Positions 10,438-22,283 of a stretch of DNA of 64,000 bases are shown in pieces. Origin of the DNA: Hepsetus odoe (Eukaryota; Chordata; Actinopteri; Characiformes; Hepsetidae); NCBI GenBank assembly GCA_017165825.1, contig CM029368.1, forward strand, positions 3,029,530 through 3,093,529. The letters run 5' to 3'. The position numbers and the translations under genes are program-made. The number at the start of each line of letters is the position of its first letter. The stretch's first letter is position 1. Below the pieces are notes generated by a model that did not search any database, had not been told where the DNA came from, and saw only the letters and a program-made list of their open reading frames with translations.

Positions 10438-10790
10438 ATCCATTGGCGAGTTTTGTTGTTGTCTCTTGTCCCACATTTGCCCAGTCTTGTGCTGCCTCCT
10501 GGTCAGTGTCCTCTCCTGTGTCTTGTCTGTGGCTCCTCCTATCTGACGTGCCCCAAGTACCCGTTTTTCAGTTTGTCTTTTGTCTAATCTCTGTGATCGC
10601 AGCGTCCAATTCCTGCCTTGTCCTGAGGTTTGTCGGTGAATTTGTCCCTGAGTTTTTGGTAGCCTCCTCGTGTCTGTTGCTCAGTTCGTTTCATTTATTT
10701 CATTATTAAAGTGCAGTTTTTACTCGCACCTTCATTCTGCCTCCATCGCCTGCATCCACTAATCCTGCATTAGAGGCAGGATGTATGCAC
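10438..10790 (+). mobile_element. possible solo-LTR-like repeat
   Basis: A T/G/C-rich block ending with a polyadenylation-like ATTAAA, then TTACTCGCACCTTCATTCTGCCTCC. Similar TTTG...TTGCCTCC endings occur in fish LTR retrotransposons. No coding region or paired terminal repeats are seen; this is a weak call. Confidence 0.25.
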
Positions 10791-11374
10791 GAGTAAAAGC
10801 CTGCTGTCCTGTGAAAAAAAGTATTCGCCCCTTTCCGATGTCCTCTATGTTCATTTGTTCATTGCTTCTGATCCCTGCTTTTGTCCTTTAACAGTAGATC
10901 GTTTGAAAACGGTGTGTTTCTCTTGTATTATGCTCCATTTCTTTGAAGATCAGATACTTTTTTTGTGAAAAAACAGAGGACATTAGGAAGGGGACAAAAC
11001 ATTTTCTCACAGCACTTGATGTTGCGGGAGTAAACGAGGCACACACAGGTTGAAAGACATAATAAATGATGCAAGCTAAGACACAGTGGTGTTTACAGGG
11101 ACCCAACCAAGGCTATTTATAATGACAAAGGACTAGAAACACCTGGGGCCAGCAGGGGAGACAATACACACCCAGGTCTACACTCTGAGAAGGAGACAGG
11201 CCTAAGGTGAGGACAAGGGGCAAAGCAATCATAAAGCAAAGGTAAACCAGTAAGAGACATTGCACAAAGAAAAGGCAAGGGTAAATGTTACATACACCAC
11301 TTATTTGTGATGAACTGGCATCCTGGCCACTTTGCACCCCAGTAAGAATAAACGGGATTTGGGAATTGGGATTT
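10791..11374. other. spacer without recognisable features
   Basis: No gene, repeat or motif could be named. Confidence 0.5.
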
Positions 11375-11630
11375 CCACTCTCAACCACTCGTTTTCTGTG
11401 CTGCTTGTCCTGAGTTGGGTCAGTGCTGGAGTCTATCCCAGCTCTCACAGGGCAAAAGGCAGGGACATCTTTGACAGGTCACCAGTCAAACACACTCACA
11501 TAAACACACCTAGGGGACGATTTAGCAACATGGAGGACCTTTGGATGGTGGGAGGAAACCCATACAGTCTCGAGGAGAACATCCCTGGACCTTCTTGCTA
11601 TGGGGCGACAGGAATCGGAAGGCTGGACTA
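11375..11630 (+). repeat. common teleost interspersed repeat, second copy
   Basis: Same blocks as 1379-1700: TTTTCTGTGCTGCTTGTCCT, GGAGTCTATCCCAGC, CAGGTCACCAGTC, GGTGGGAGGAAACCC and TTCTTGCTATGGGGCGACA. More diverged and with several indels. Confidence 0.65.
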
Positions 11631-12600
11631 AGAGTCCTGGGTCAAAAATACATTTTCTGGCTCCTGCGGATGTTAGTGTCCCAAACCCAACACGGTAACT
11701 CCGAACATGAATCCGAATGATAGAAAAGTCAAGAAGCCTGCTGATGAAAGAGGGAGGAAAATGAACTTTGGTGGAAAGTTCTGTCACCAGTCTCTATTCC
11801 AAGGAGAGGCATGTGCCAGTGTAGCAAGTCTTCTGATCAGAGACTCCAGGAACAGGAAGAAACCACTCCCTCAGGAAGCCCTCACACCTCCGCTGTAGGT
11901 GCTAATTAAAGAAAGGCAGTGGATGTGGAGCTCTCTCATTTACACTACAGATTTATAGTGGCGCCCGTATGTTCTGGTTTATATTACAGACGAGTTATAA
12001 TATCAAACAGAGACACACACACACACACACACACCGGAGCCAGGAACCACATTCAGTTTTCTGATGATTGTAGATTTTAATTACTCTTTAATTATGCGCA
12101 CTATGATGATTATATTAGTGCAGCAGTTGAGGAAAAATCCACCCCATGTTCATGTAGAGTGGCTGCTTTTTTTTTTTTGTTTTTTTTTTTAAATAGCTGC
12201 ATGACAAAACACTCATTAAGTACAAAGAGCACAAAGAGGGATAAAATTAACCTCCGTTTCTTCCTCTCAGCTCTTCTTTTCGCAGCAGAACAAAGGCTGT
12301 GGCTGACTCTGAATGGCAACCAGACTCACGGCCCACATCAGGCTCTTCTAAAGACGACAGTGCAGCGGAGGAAAGCTCCAAAAGCCTCCATCCTGATGAC
12401 CGTAGTGTTGATGTAGTCCCTCCAGCTCCATTTAACTCTCTGGATGTTCTAACCATGGTGGTCTAGATAAGTTCAAACAAATCAAGAAATAAAAAAACGG
12501 GCTCATATATTTATATACACACATATTTATCCTGAAGTGGTCCTGGTTACCACACGAGTCCATTTCGTTTAGCTTCTCTATGCCGTGTCCAACAACGCCC
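11631..12600. other. spacer with short CA and poly-T tracts
   Basis: Holds (CA)n at 12011-12034 and two T runs at 12168-12191. No gene. Confidence 0.5.
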
Positions 12601-12696
12601 CCCCCCCCACACACAGGCACACACACAGGCACACACACACGCACACACACAGGCACACACACACGCACACACACGCACACACACACACACACACAT
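12601..12696. repeat. CA microsatellite with CACACAGG variants
   Basis: A short C run followed by CACACACAGG and CACACACGC repeat units, ending in pure CA. Confidence 0.85.
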
Positions 12697-12807
12697 ATGA
12701 TCATGCAATGTCCGGGCGGATGAATTGGCAGGAAGTGAAGGCAGTAGGCCGCTCTGCCCCTTCTCACACAGCTGAATAGCTCTGTTCTCTAATCCTCTGC
12801 CAGTTCA

Positions 12808-12881
12808 CACACACATACACACACACACACACACATACACACACGCACATTTTCTATTTATTATATTATGCTTCAATTTTC

Positions 12882-12913
<32 letters not shown>

Positions 12914-12916
12914 TCC
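12808..12916. repeat. CA and CTTT microsatellites
   Basis: (CA)n at 12808-12845 and (CTTT)n at about 12882-12916, separated by AT-rich sequence. Confidence 0.8.
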
Positions 12917-13270
12917 CAGGTGCTGTTTTCTCCTCTCTGGAGTTGAGGTTTTAAACCTGTTTAGGCACGTGTAGCTGATTGGCAGCCCTGCCAAATATAA
13001 GAAGGAAGAAGGTGAAAAGTGCAAGTGTGTTTTCACTCCCGGGGGACCAGAGCCAATTCCCTCTCACTTCTACATGATTCACCACATTCGAGCTGAAAAC
13101 ACACCACTTTGATTCATCTGCACTTTCACACACTTCACCTGGAACTGGGTGTTTATTCTCAAACTAGGTCAAAGTACCGTGTCTGTATCTGTGTCTGTGC
13201 CTGTATCAGTGTCTGTATCTGTGTCTCTATCTGTGTCTGTATCTGTGTCTGTATCTGTGTCTCTATCTGT

Positions 13271-13774
13271 CTCAGTATCAGTGTCTGTATCTGTGTCTCT
13301 ATCTGTGTCTGTATCTGTGTCTGTATCTGTGTCTGTATCTGTGTCTCTATCTGTCTCAGTATCAGTGTCTGTATCTGTGTCTCTATCTGTGTCTGTATCT
13401 GTGTCTGTATCTGTGTCTGTATCTGTGTCTCTATCTGTCTCAGTATCAGTGTCTGTATCTGTGTCTCTATCTGTGTCTGTATCTGTGTCTGTATCTGTGT
13501 CTGTATCTGTGTCTCTATCTGTCTCAGTATCAGTGTCTGTATCTGTGTCTCTATCTGTGTCTGTATCTGTGTCTGTATCTGTGTCTGTATCTGTGTCTCT
13601 ATCTGTCTCAGTATCAGTGTCTGTATCTGTGTCTCTATCTGTGTCTGTATCTGTGTCTGTATCTGTGTCTGTATCTGTGTCTCTATCTGTCTCAGTATCA
13701 GTGTCTGTATCTGTGTCTCTATCTGTGTCTCTATCTGTGTCTGTATCTGTGTCTCTATCTGTGTCTGTATCTGT
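13271..13774. repeat. 84-bp higher-order repeat, 6 copies
   Basis: The landmark CTCAGTATCAGTGTCTG starts at 13271, 13355, 13439, 13523, 13607 and 13691, exactly 84 bases apart. The first five blocks are essentially identical; the sixth begins to diverge after 13720. This is the youngest and most homogeneous part of the satellite. Confidence 0.9.
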
Positions 13775-15710
13775 GTCTGTATCTGTGTCTGTATCTGTAT
13801 GTGTCTGTGTCTGTATCAGTATGTGTATCTGTGTCTCTATCTGTGTCTGTATCTGTATCTGTATCAGTGTCTGTGTCTGTATCTTTGTATCTTTGTCTGT
13901 ATCAGTATCTGTGTCTGTGTCTGCATTAGTGTCTGTATCTGTGTCTGTATCTTTGTATCTTTGTCTGTATCAGTATTTGTGTCTGTGTCTGTTTCTGTGT
14001 CTGTATCAGTGTCTGTATCAGTGTCTGTATCTTTGTATCTTTGTCTGTATCAGTATCTGTGTCTGTGTCTGTATCAGTGTCTGTATCTGTGTATCTTTGT
14101 CTGTATCAGTATCTGTGTCTGTGTCTGTATCAGTGTCTGTATCTGTGTCTGTATCTGTATCAGTGTCTGTATCTGTATCAGTATGTGTATCTGTGTCTCT
14201 ATCTGTGTCTGTATCTGTCTCTTTATCTGTGTCTCTATCTGTGTCTGTATCTGTCTCTTTATCTGTGTCTCTATCTGTGTCTGTATCTGTCTCTTTATCT
14301 GTCTCTTTATCTGTGTCTGTATCTGTGTCTCTATCTGTGTCTGTATCTGTGTCTGTATCTGTCTCTTTATCTGTGTCTCTATCTGTGTCTGTATCTATCT
14401 CTTTATCTGTCTCTTTATCTGTGTCTGTATCTGTGTCTGTGTCTGTATCAGTGTCTGTGTCTATGTCTGTGTCTGTGTCTGTATCTTTGTCTGTGTCTGT
14501 ATCAGTGTCTGTGCCTGTATCAGTATCTGTGTCTGTATCAGTGTCTGCATCTGTGTCTCTATCTGTGTCTGTGTCTGTATCAGTGTCTGCATCTGTCTCT
14601 TTATCTGTCTCTCTTCATCTGTGTCTGTATCTGTGTCTCTATCTGTGTCTCTATCTGTCTCTTTATCTGTGTCTCTATCTGTGTCTCTATCTGTATCTGT
14701 ATCTGTCTCTATCTGTGTCTGTATCTGTGTCTGTATCTGTCTCTCTTTATCTGTGTCTGTATCTGTGTCTGTATCTGTCTCTTTATCTGTCTCTCTTTAT
14801 CTGTGTCTGTATCTGTCTCTTTATCTGTGTCTGTATCTGTCTCTTTATCTGTGTCTTTATCTGTGTCTGTATCTGTCTCTTTATCTGTGTCTCTTTATCT
14901 GTGTCTCTTTATCTGTGTCTTTATCTGTGTCTGTATCTGTGTCTCTTTATCTGTGTCTGTATCTGTGTCTCTTTATATGTGTCTTTATCTGTGTCTGTAT
15001 CTGTGTCTCTTTATATGTGTCTTTATCTGTGTCTCTTTATCTGTGTCTGTATCTGTGTCTGTATCTGTCTCTTTATCTGTGTCTCTATCTGTCTCTTTAT
15101 CTGTGTCTCTTTATCTGTGTCTGTATCTGTCTCTTTATCTGTGTCTGTATATGTCTCTTTATCTGTGTCTGTGTCTGTATCTGTATCTGTGTCTGTGTCT
15201 GTATCAGTGTCTGTATCTGTATCTATGTCTGTGTCTTTCTCTTTATCTGTGTCTGTATCTGTATCTGTGTCTGTATCTGTTTCTGTGTATGTTTCTGTGT
15301 CTGTATCTTTGTCTGTATCTGTGTCTGTTTCTGTGTCTGTGTCTGTATCAGTGTCTGTATCTTTGTATCTTTGTCTGTATCAGTATCAGTGTCTGTGTCT
15401 GTGTCTGTATCAGTGTCTGTATCTTTGTATCTTTGTCTGTATCAGTATCTGTGTCTGTGTCTGTATCAGTGTCTGTATCTTTGTATCTTTGTCTGTATCA
15501 GTATCTGTGTCTGTATCTGTTTCTGTATCTGTATCAGTGTCTGTGTCTGTATCAGTATGTGTATCTGTGTCTCTATCTGTGTCTGTATCTGTATCTGTGT
15601 CTGTGTCTGTGTCTGTTTCTGTATCTGTCTCTTTATCTGTCTCTTTATCTGTGTCTGTGTCTGTATCTGTGTCTGTGTCTGTATCTGTCTGTGTCTGTGT
15701 CTGTGTCTGT

Positions 15711-16490
15711 GTGTGTATCAGTGTCTGTGTCTGTATCTGTATCTGTATCTGTATCTGTGTCTGTGTCTATGTCTGTGTCTGTATCTGTGTCTGTATCTGT
15801 GTCTGTGTCTGTATCAGTATCTGTGTCTGTGTCTGTATCAGTGTCTACATCTGTCTCTTTATCTGTCTCTCTTCATTTGTGTCTGTATCTGTGTCTCTAT
15901 CTGTGTCTGTGTCTGTATCAGTGTCTGCATCTGTCTCTTTATCTGTCTCTCTTCATCTGTGTCTGTATCTGTGTCTCTATCTGTGTCTCTATCTGTCTCT
16001 TTATCTGTGTCTCTATCTGTGTCTCTATCTGTATCTGTATCTGTCTCTATCTGTGTCTGTATCTGTGTCTGTATCTGTCTCTCTTTATCTGTGTGTCTGT
16101 GTGTGTATCAGTGTCTGTGTCTGTATCTGTATCTGTGTCTGTATCTGTGTCTGTGTCTATGTCTGTGTCTGTATCTGTGTCTGTATCTGTGTGTCTGTAT
16201 CATCTGTATCATGTCTGTGTCTGTATCAGTGTCTACATCTGTCTCTTTATCTGTCTCTCTTCATTTGTGTCTGTATCTGTGTCTCTATCTGTGTCTGCGT
16301 CTGTATCAGTGTCTGCATCTGTCTCTTTATCTGTCTCTCTTCATCTGTGTCTGTATCTGTGTCTGTATCTGTGTCTCTGTATCTGTCTCTTTATCTGTGT
16401 CTCTATCTGTGTCTGTATCTGTGTCTCTATCTGTATCTGTATCTGTCTCTTTATCTGTCTCTATCTGTGTCTGTATCTGTGTCTGTATGT
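15711..16490. repeat. 390-bp tandem duplication inside the hexamer satellite
   Basis: The landmarks GTGTGTATCAG (15711 and 16101), GTCTACATCTG (15843 and 16231) and GTCTGCATCTG (15923 and 16311) recur 388-390 bases apart with small indels. The GTCTGCATCTG block and what follows also occur at 14584, nearly identical for about 170 bases. Confidence 0.75.
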
Positions 16491-17625
16491 CTCTCTTTAT
16501 TTGTGTCTGTCTGTGTCTGTATCTGTCTCTTTATCTGTCTCTCTTTATCTGTGTCTGTATCTATCTCTCTTTATCTGTGTCTGTATCTGTCTCTCTCTAT
16601 CTGTGTCTGTATCTGTGTCTCTATCTGTATCTGTATCTGTCTCTTTATCTGTCTCTATCTGTGTCTGTATCTGTATCTGTCTCTCTTTATTTGTGTCTGT
16701 ATCTGTGTCTGTATCTGTCTCTTTATCTGACTCTCTTTATCTGTGTCTGTATCTATCTCTCTTTATCTGTGTCTGTATCTGTCTCTTTATCTGTGTCTGT
16801 GTCTGTATCTGTGTCTGTGTCTGTATCAGTGTCTGTATCAGTGTCTGTGTCTGTATCTGTCTCTTTATCTGTGTCTGTATCTGTTTCTGTGTCTGTATCT
16901 TTGTCTGTATCTGTGTCTGTATCTGTGTCTGTTTCTGTATCAGTGTCTGTATCAGTGTCTGTATCAGTGTCTGTGTCTGTATCTTTGTATCTTTGTCTGT
17001 ATCAGTATCAGTGTCTGTGTCTGTGTCTGTATCAGTGTCTGTATCTGTGTCTGTATCAGTGTCTGTATCTGTGTCTGTATCAGTGTCTGTGTCTGTATCT
17101 GTATCTGTGTCTGTGTCTGTGTCTGTATCAGTATCTGTATCAGTGTCTGTGTCTGTATCTTTGTATCAGTATCTGTGTCTGTATCTTTGTATCTTTGTCT
17201 GTATCAGTATCTGTGTCTGTGTCTGTATCTTTGTATCTTTGTCTGTATCAGTATCTGTGTCTGTGTCAGTGTCTGTATCTGTGTCTGTATCTGTATCAGT
17301 GTCTGTGTCTGTATCAGTATGTGTGTCTGTGTCTGTATCAGTGTCTGTGTCTGTATCTGTGTCTGTGTCTGTATCTGTATCAGTGTCTGTGTCTGTATCA
17401 GTATGTGTGTCTGTGTCTGTATCAGTGTCTGTGTCTGTATCTGTGTCTGTGTCTGTATCTGTGTCTGTGTCTGTATCTGTATCTTTGTATCTTTGTCTGT
17501 ATCAGTGTCTGTGTCTGTATCAGTGTCTTTATCAGTGTCTGTATCTTTGTATCTTTGTCTGTATCAGTATCTGTGTCTGTTGTCTGTATCAATGTCTGTG
17601 TCTGTGTCTGTATCTTTGTCTGTGT

Positions 17626-18419
17626 ACCTTACATTCTATTTTCTCAAGTTTTGTTTTTCAGCTGATTGAAAGAGTTTAATCACTTCATTTATCTCAATCC
17701 TTTAATTCATTGGTCGACCTGACGATCGTCAGTAACGGATCTACGTGTAATTGTCAGTCCAGTTGTACTAACGAGCGTTCTGTGCCGTCGCAGCTTGTAA
17801 AGTGAAGTAAATTGCATTGGTTTCAATCAATGGCTGCTCTGAACCAAACAAATCCATGAACACTCTGAAATGACATCCTTCACCACTTTCATTTCACACT
17901 TTCACCACCATTCAGAAATATCGTGACTCAGATTGGCCACCACATCTCTAACGGAGAAACCTCTGCTCAACACCAACTCCCATTCTGACTCAGTACTGCG
18001 GCGCCTACTCCTCTCTTCCCTCAGAATGAATAAACCTGCTCCTCACTACACCTACCTGTGGGATAAAGTCCAGTTCAGCTGCAAGTAGCTGAGCACAAAG
18101 ATGCCTCTTAAATGGTCCTCCAGCTTTTAGCTTTGGCTACATCATAACTTTTTCAGTTTAAGGATGGTTTGAATAAGAAAAGAGAGACACTCTGCAGAAA
18201 CTTCTACTTTTAGCTCTGCACTGTCCTTTAGTACCATGTTTATAGTCATCAGCATCAGCTGGAGTGAAAAGACAACATAAGGAAGTCTATTAGACTCAAA
18301 AGAGACTAATACCTAAAACTAATAAACTAATACCTAAAAACACTTATTTGGGGTGATGGTAGACCAGGGATGGGACACAGGTCTTTGGTTTCAGCAACAT
18401 TTGCCTTGTAGCTCTGGTG
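17626..18419. other. spacer without recognisable features
   Basis: Unique-looking sequence. No gene, repeat or motif that can be named. Confidence 0.5.
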
Positions 18420-18815
18420 CAAAACTAAAGAACGAACTCGTGAAGAAGGTTCTGGGTGTGATTCCGAGTCTGGATTTTCTATGTGGGGTGCTCATGTTCT
18501 CCCCATATGAGCACTGCTGGCCTAGTGTTTAGGAACTAGGCCACATAATCAGAAGGTCCTGGGTTGGGATCCCCAACCAGTAGGTCGCCATGAGGTTCCA
18601 TTGAGCAAGGTACCATCTCCATCACTGCTTCCTAGGCACTGGATATGGCTGCCCATGGTTAAACACAGAGGATGCATTTCGTGGAGGTTCACGGCGTGCA
18701 GTGTCTCGCCATCACCATTAGTCACTTTCTCTTTCACTTACACGTGGGTTCCTCTGGCCGCTCGGGTTTCCTCCCGCACTTCGGATGGACTATCTAAATG
18801 GTCCCCCACGGTGTG
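18420..18815 (+). repeat. teleost interspersed repeat split by a SINE
   Basis: GATTCCGAGTCTGGATTTTC, GTGCTCATGTTCTCCCC, then after the SINE GGGTTCCTCTGGCCGCTCGG, GTTTCCTCCCGCACTTCGGA. These are the ordered blocks of a very common fish repeat (TTTCCTCCCACAGTCCAAAG type). It is interrupted at 18506-18740. Confidence 0.65.
18506..18740 (+). mobile_element. SINE-A inserted in another repeat
   Basis: Box A-like TGGCCTAGTG, decayed box B (GGGTTGGGATCCCC), CATTGAGCAAGGTACCATCT, GGCACTGGATATGGCTGCCC and a tail of CACTTTCTCTTTCACTTA. Near full-length. The flanks belong to one older repeat, so this insertion is the later event. Confidence 0.8.
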
Positions 18816-19286
18816 AGTGTCACTGCAGAGCGATGGGTCCCTCTCTACCTGCTAATGAGAAGCAGCTCAGAGAGCTGAAGGACGAAGCTATTATCAAACA
18901 TGAAAACGCATTGATTTCAGCGCTGTGTAAATAATTCAATATTTGTGAATTCACCGCAAGCTCCATTTGAACCATAATGGAAGTGAATGCAATCAATGTG
19001 GGATCAGAGACTGACACCATTTATCGACTACACTTAGAACGAAAAGATTTTTTCCACACTATTGCGTCTGATATGATGTGTGCCGGTAGCTGGCGGTCGG
19101 CTGAGCCCTGCTGTGTGTTAAGTCTGGACTGTAAGGTCTCCGCTCCTCTGTTCAGGCCCCCAGCTGCCGTGCCCAGGCTGCTTCAGCCAGACTTCTAATT
19201 GATAACAGCCAGCGGGGCCGAGTTGAGGGCGTCTGGGCTGGCTTTTGGACCCCACAGGAGCCTGGAGGCCAGAGCAGAGCCAGAGC

Positions 19287-19319
<33 letters not shown>

Positions 19320-20159
19320 GAGAGAGAGAGGGAGAAGGGGGCTCTGGTCCAGGCTGTCCTCCATCGCATACCCTGATCACCAGCTACCAGCTGGCAGCCA
19401 TTACTGCAGTGCTGCATGCTAGTGTGGAGCAGCAGGACTGAAGGCAAACTGATTCATGTGTTCACACACACACATGGTTTAAAGAGCCAATGGACATTTT
19501 TCTTCCATTTTTCATTGTGTAGCATGATTTTCCCCAGGATTTCTTTATCCTGTAGACTTTCCCCGATTGGGCTTTTAGGACAGAGATATATAAAAGATTT
19601 CTTGTCTGTCTCATTTAAAAAAGCAAGGGATTTAAGGATGAGACTTAAGAAACAGAAGGGCGGGGAGAGCAGCCAGGCTGTGGCCATGCGCTAGCGACTG
19701 TTGCTAAGGTGAGCGATAAGATAAGGGATGATTTGCCTGTTGGTTTGGATGAGAGCGATGTTTCCTTCTTTCGTCATGTTCTCCAGACTCCAAACTCACT
19801 GTACATTAAAGTCGGCCTCACCTCACTGTGGAGTCATTTTTCTGCCCAGCTCAGGAGGAACGGGATTACCGGCAGAGGTGAACGAAAAGCACAGCGTGGA
19901 CCACGGAAAATAGATTATTTGCACAATTCAACTCTTAGATGGCTGAAAATGTGACGCTGGTGAATCACTGTAGTAACAAAAACATTTCCTTATATGGAAG
20001 TTCATATGGAGCGTTGTAAGGTTAGTATTGAAATGTTGCATATGACTATACTGCAAATTGAATAACTTTATTTATAACTTTTGATGCTCAGCATAGCCAT
20101 ATCTGTTCAATCTTTTAACAGATGACTGTAAAGGTGACCTTTTGATGACCCTTCCATGT
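18816..20159. other. spacer with a GA microsatellite
   Basis: Holds (GA)n at 19278-19331. The remainder, including a GC-rich stretch at 19090-19270, shows no gene or repeat family. Confidence 0.5.
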
Positions 20160-20790
20160 TGATCATGCTTGTACAACACCACTTCATAATGATGGAGTGC
20201 ATCTCTATTCCTGTGCCAGGAAAATCAGATCATCCGTCTCCATTTCTCCCTGTCCTCTCCATCTTCTTCTTTCACACAGTCCACCTGCATGTCCTCTCTC
20301 ATCACATCCTCAAACCTCCTCTTTGTTCTTCCTCTTCTCCGCTTGCCTGGGAGCTCCATCCTCAACATCCTCCTCCTGATATACTCCTCGTCCCTCCTCT
20401 GGACATGTCCAAACCAGCACGGTCTCACTTCTCTGACTTTGTCTCCAAAAAGTCCCACCTGAGAACTCCCTATAATATATTCGTTCCTAATCCTGTCCCT
20501 CCTCGTCCCTCTCAGTGCAAATCTCACCATCTTTAACTCTGACACCTGGATCTCTTCAGCACCACCCTCTCCTGAAGCGTGGACCCATTTTCAAACTCCT
20601 CCACCCTTCCACCTCCTCTACTCCTGCATTCTAAACACTCCACTCTCCAACTCTCCACTCTCTTTTTGTTCACACTCATGTATTCTGTCTGTCCTACTCA
20701 CTTTCTTCCTCTCCTCTCTAAGAGCATACCTCCACCTCTCCAGGTTCTCCTCATGCCCACTACAATCACAATATCATTAAGCAAACACTG
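20160..20790 (-). mobile_element. RTE-clade LINE, best-preserved C-terminal fragment
   Basis: The minus strand keeps a 106-codon frame (20545 down to 20225) with VREVRPCWFGHVQRRDEEYI, ELPGKRRRGRTKRRFEDV and DGEDREKWRRMI, the C-terminal region typical of RTE/BovB-type reverse transcriptases. Upstream on the minus strand, to about 20790, a decayed piece of the RT domain (degenerate LNDIVIVV and VEEF motifs) is joined after an internal deletion. No endonuclease or RT core remains, so it cannot move itself. Confidence 0.8.
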
Positions 20791-21209
20791 AACTGCATCT
20801 ATTTAACCGAAATAGTGTTCAGGGCCAAGTTTACCAAACCCCACAGTAAGAGTGACCAGTACTCAGACCACACACAGAGTGTGATTAAACATGTGCAGCA
20901 CAATACACTCCATTACAATACACACAACATGGGCAAGACAGAAGAGTTCTGCCTTAAACTGTGTCAGTGATGGTAAAACAGACACCAGTAGATGAACTAA
21001 ATAAACACTTTCATCAGCCGAGGCGGTCCACACAGAGTGGAAGCAGGTGTTTTGTGTTGTCACCCATTATCAAAGCGTGTCCTCAAGCTCTACTCACGTC
21101 CATACGGCCGCCGGGCGTTTGGACATGACGCGTCACCGTCCCGTGTATCTTCACAACTTCTGGCTGGCGTTCTGTTATCGGAACGTAACTACGCTTCTGT
21201 TCAGTGCTT
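20791..21209. other. spacer without recognisable features
   Basis: Unique-looking sequence between a LINE fragment and a GA tract. Confidence 0.5.
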
Positions 21210-21211
21210 TT

Positions 21212-21293
<82 letters not shown>

Positions 21294-21315
21294 GAGAGAG
21301 AGACAGAGAGAGAGG

Positions 21316-21352
<37 letters not shown>

Positions 21353-21353
21353 C

Positions 21354-21443
<90 letters not shown>
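21210..21443. repeat. GA microsatellite, 230 bp
   Basis: Nearly pure GA with CAGA and GGGA variants. A long polypurine-polypyrimidine tract able in principle to form triplex DNA. Arg/Glu and Ser/Leu open frames over it are artefacts. Confidence 0.9.
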
Positions 21444-21507
21444 TCCAGCCATCCACTCATCATTTATATATTGTCTGAGTTGCTTATCCTATAAATATAT
21501 CCCAAAA

Positions 21508-21508
21508 A

Positions 21509-21576
<68 letters not shown>

Positions 21577-21645
21577 CATCCATTCTTCCATCCATCCATT
21601 TGGCTGTCTGTCTATCTGTCTAATTATCTATCTATCTATGTATCT
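21508..21645. repeat. TCTA tetranucleotide repeat
   Basis: About 17 TCTA units (21508-21575), then CCAT and TCTA/TCTG variants. Confidence 0.9.
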
Positions 21646-21746
21646 TTCCAGGTGTCATTTATAATGTTTGAATTTTAATTTTTCTGCTTAATTTCAGTCA
21701 TTCAAAATGCTGTTCAATGTTGCAAGGTTTTGTTACAACAGTGACA

Positions 21747-21779
<33 letters not shown>

Positions 21780-22283
21780 ACTGAAATTTGGAACAAACAC
21801 AGTAAATATGCCCCAAGTGCTGTTTGTCTCTCTGTTCACTATCATCATTTCCAGAATAAACCCATCTTTGTTCTTGAGTTGGTCTGTAATTGATTATGAT
21901 AGAAATACGGTGATTGTCTGATTGCATTACTCTGTGGGCCAGAGGGCAGACGTGTCTGTTGTCTCGGTTTACAGCAGTAAACATGTCTCTGAGAGCGCAG
22001 TGTGTGTGTGTGTGTGTGTGTGCAGGGCAGGCGTGATTAGGCTCTTATTGTTTTGGGGAAATGTCATATCGGTTTGTTTCCTGCTGCTGCCGAAGCAAAT
22101 CTCCCTAATCCCTCGGCGATGGTTGCAGGCATCACGACTCGACTAAACAGGCTAATTAAAGCGCTCTGTGAGTCTGCCCTTGCAATTTACACACCACCTC
22201 CCAACACACACTCACTGTCTCACTCCCTGTCTCTATCACACTGAATGTGTGTGTGTGTGTGTGAGACACTAGTCCTTATTACA
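21646..22283. other. spacer with three GT microsatellites
   Basis: (GT)n at 21751-21779, 22001-22023 and 22243-22262. The block 22085-22190 (CCCTAATCCC, GGCTAATTAAAGCGC) is non-repetitive and might be regulatory. Confidence 0.5.

Larger units (their letters stand above)
13179..17625. repeat. 4.4-kb TCTGTR hexamer satellite with higher-order structure
   Basis: The whole stretch is built from 6-bp units (TCTGTA, TCTGTG, TCTCTA, CAGTAT, TTTGTA and relatives). Three levels can be seen: the hexamer; an 84-bp block of 14 hexamers repeated at 13271-13774; and later 60-390-bp duplicated segments with new variants (TCTTTA, TCTTTG, TGCATC). The units contain no stop codon in any forward frame, which explains three overlapping open frames of about 1,200-1,500 codons made only of Ser/Val, Leu/Tyr/Cys or Ile/Cys/Val. 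They have no codon signal and are not proteins. The array begins and ends near GTACC. Confidence 0.95.

Noticed and set aside
13271..13774. CRISPR-like array from the 84-bp period
   Set aside because: The sequence between landmarks is the same hexamer repeat, not unique spacers, and the genome is vertebrate.
13109..17679. Open frames of 1518, 1212, 1193 and 308 codons as giant Cys/Val/Ser proteins
   Set aside because: They overlap in all three frames, consist only of two- to four-residue repeats and come from a hexamer with no stop codon.
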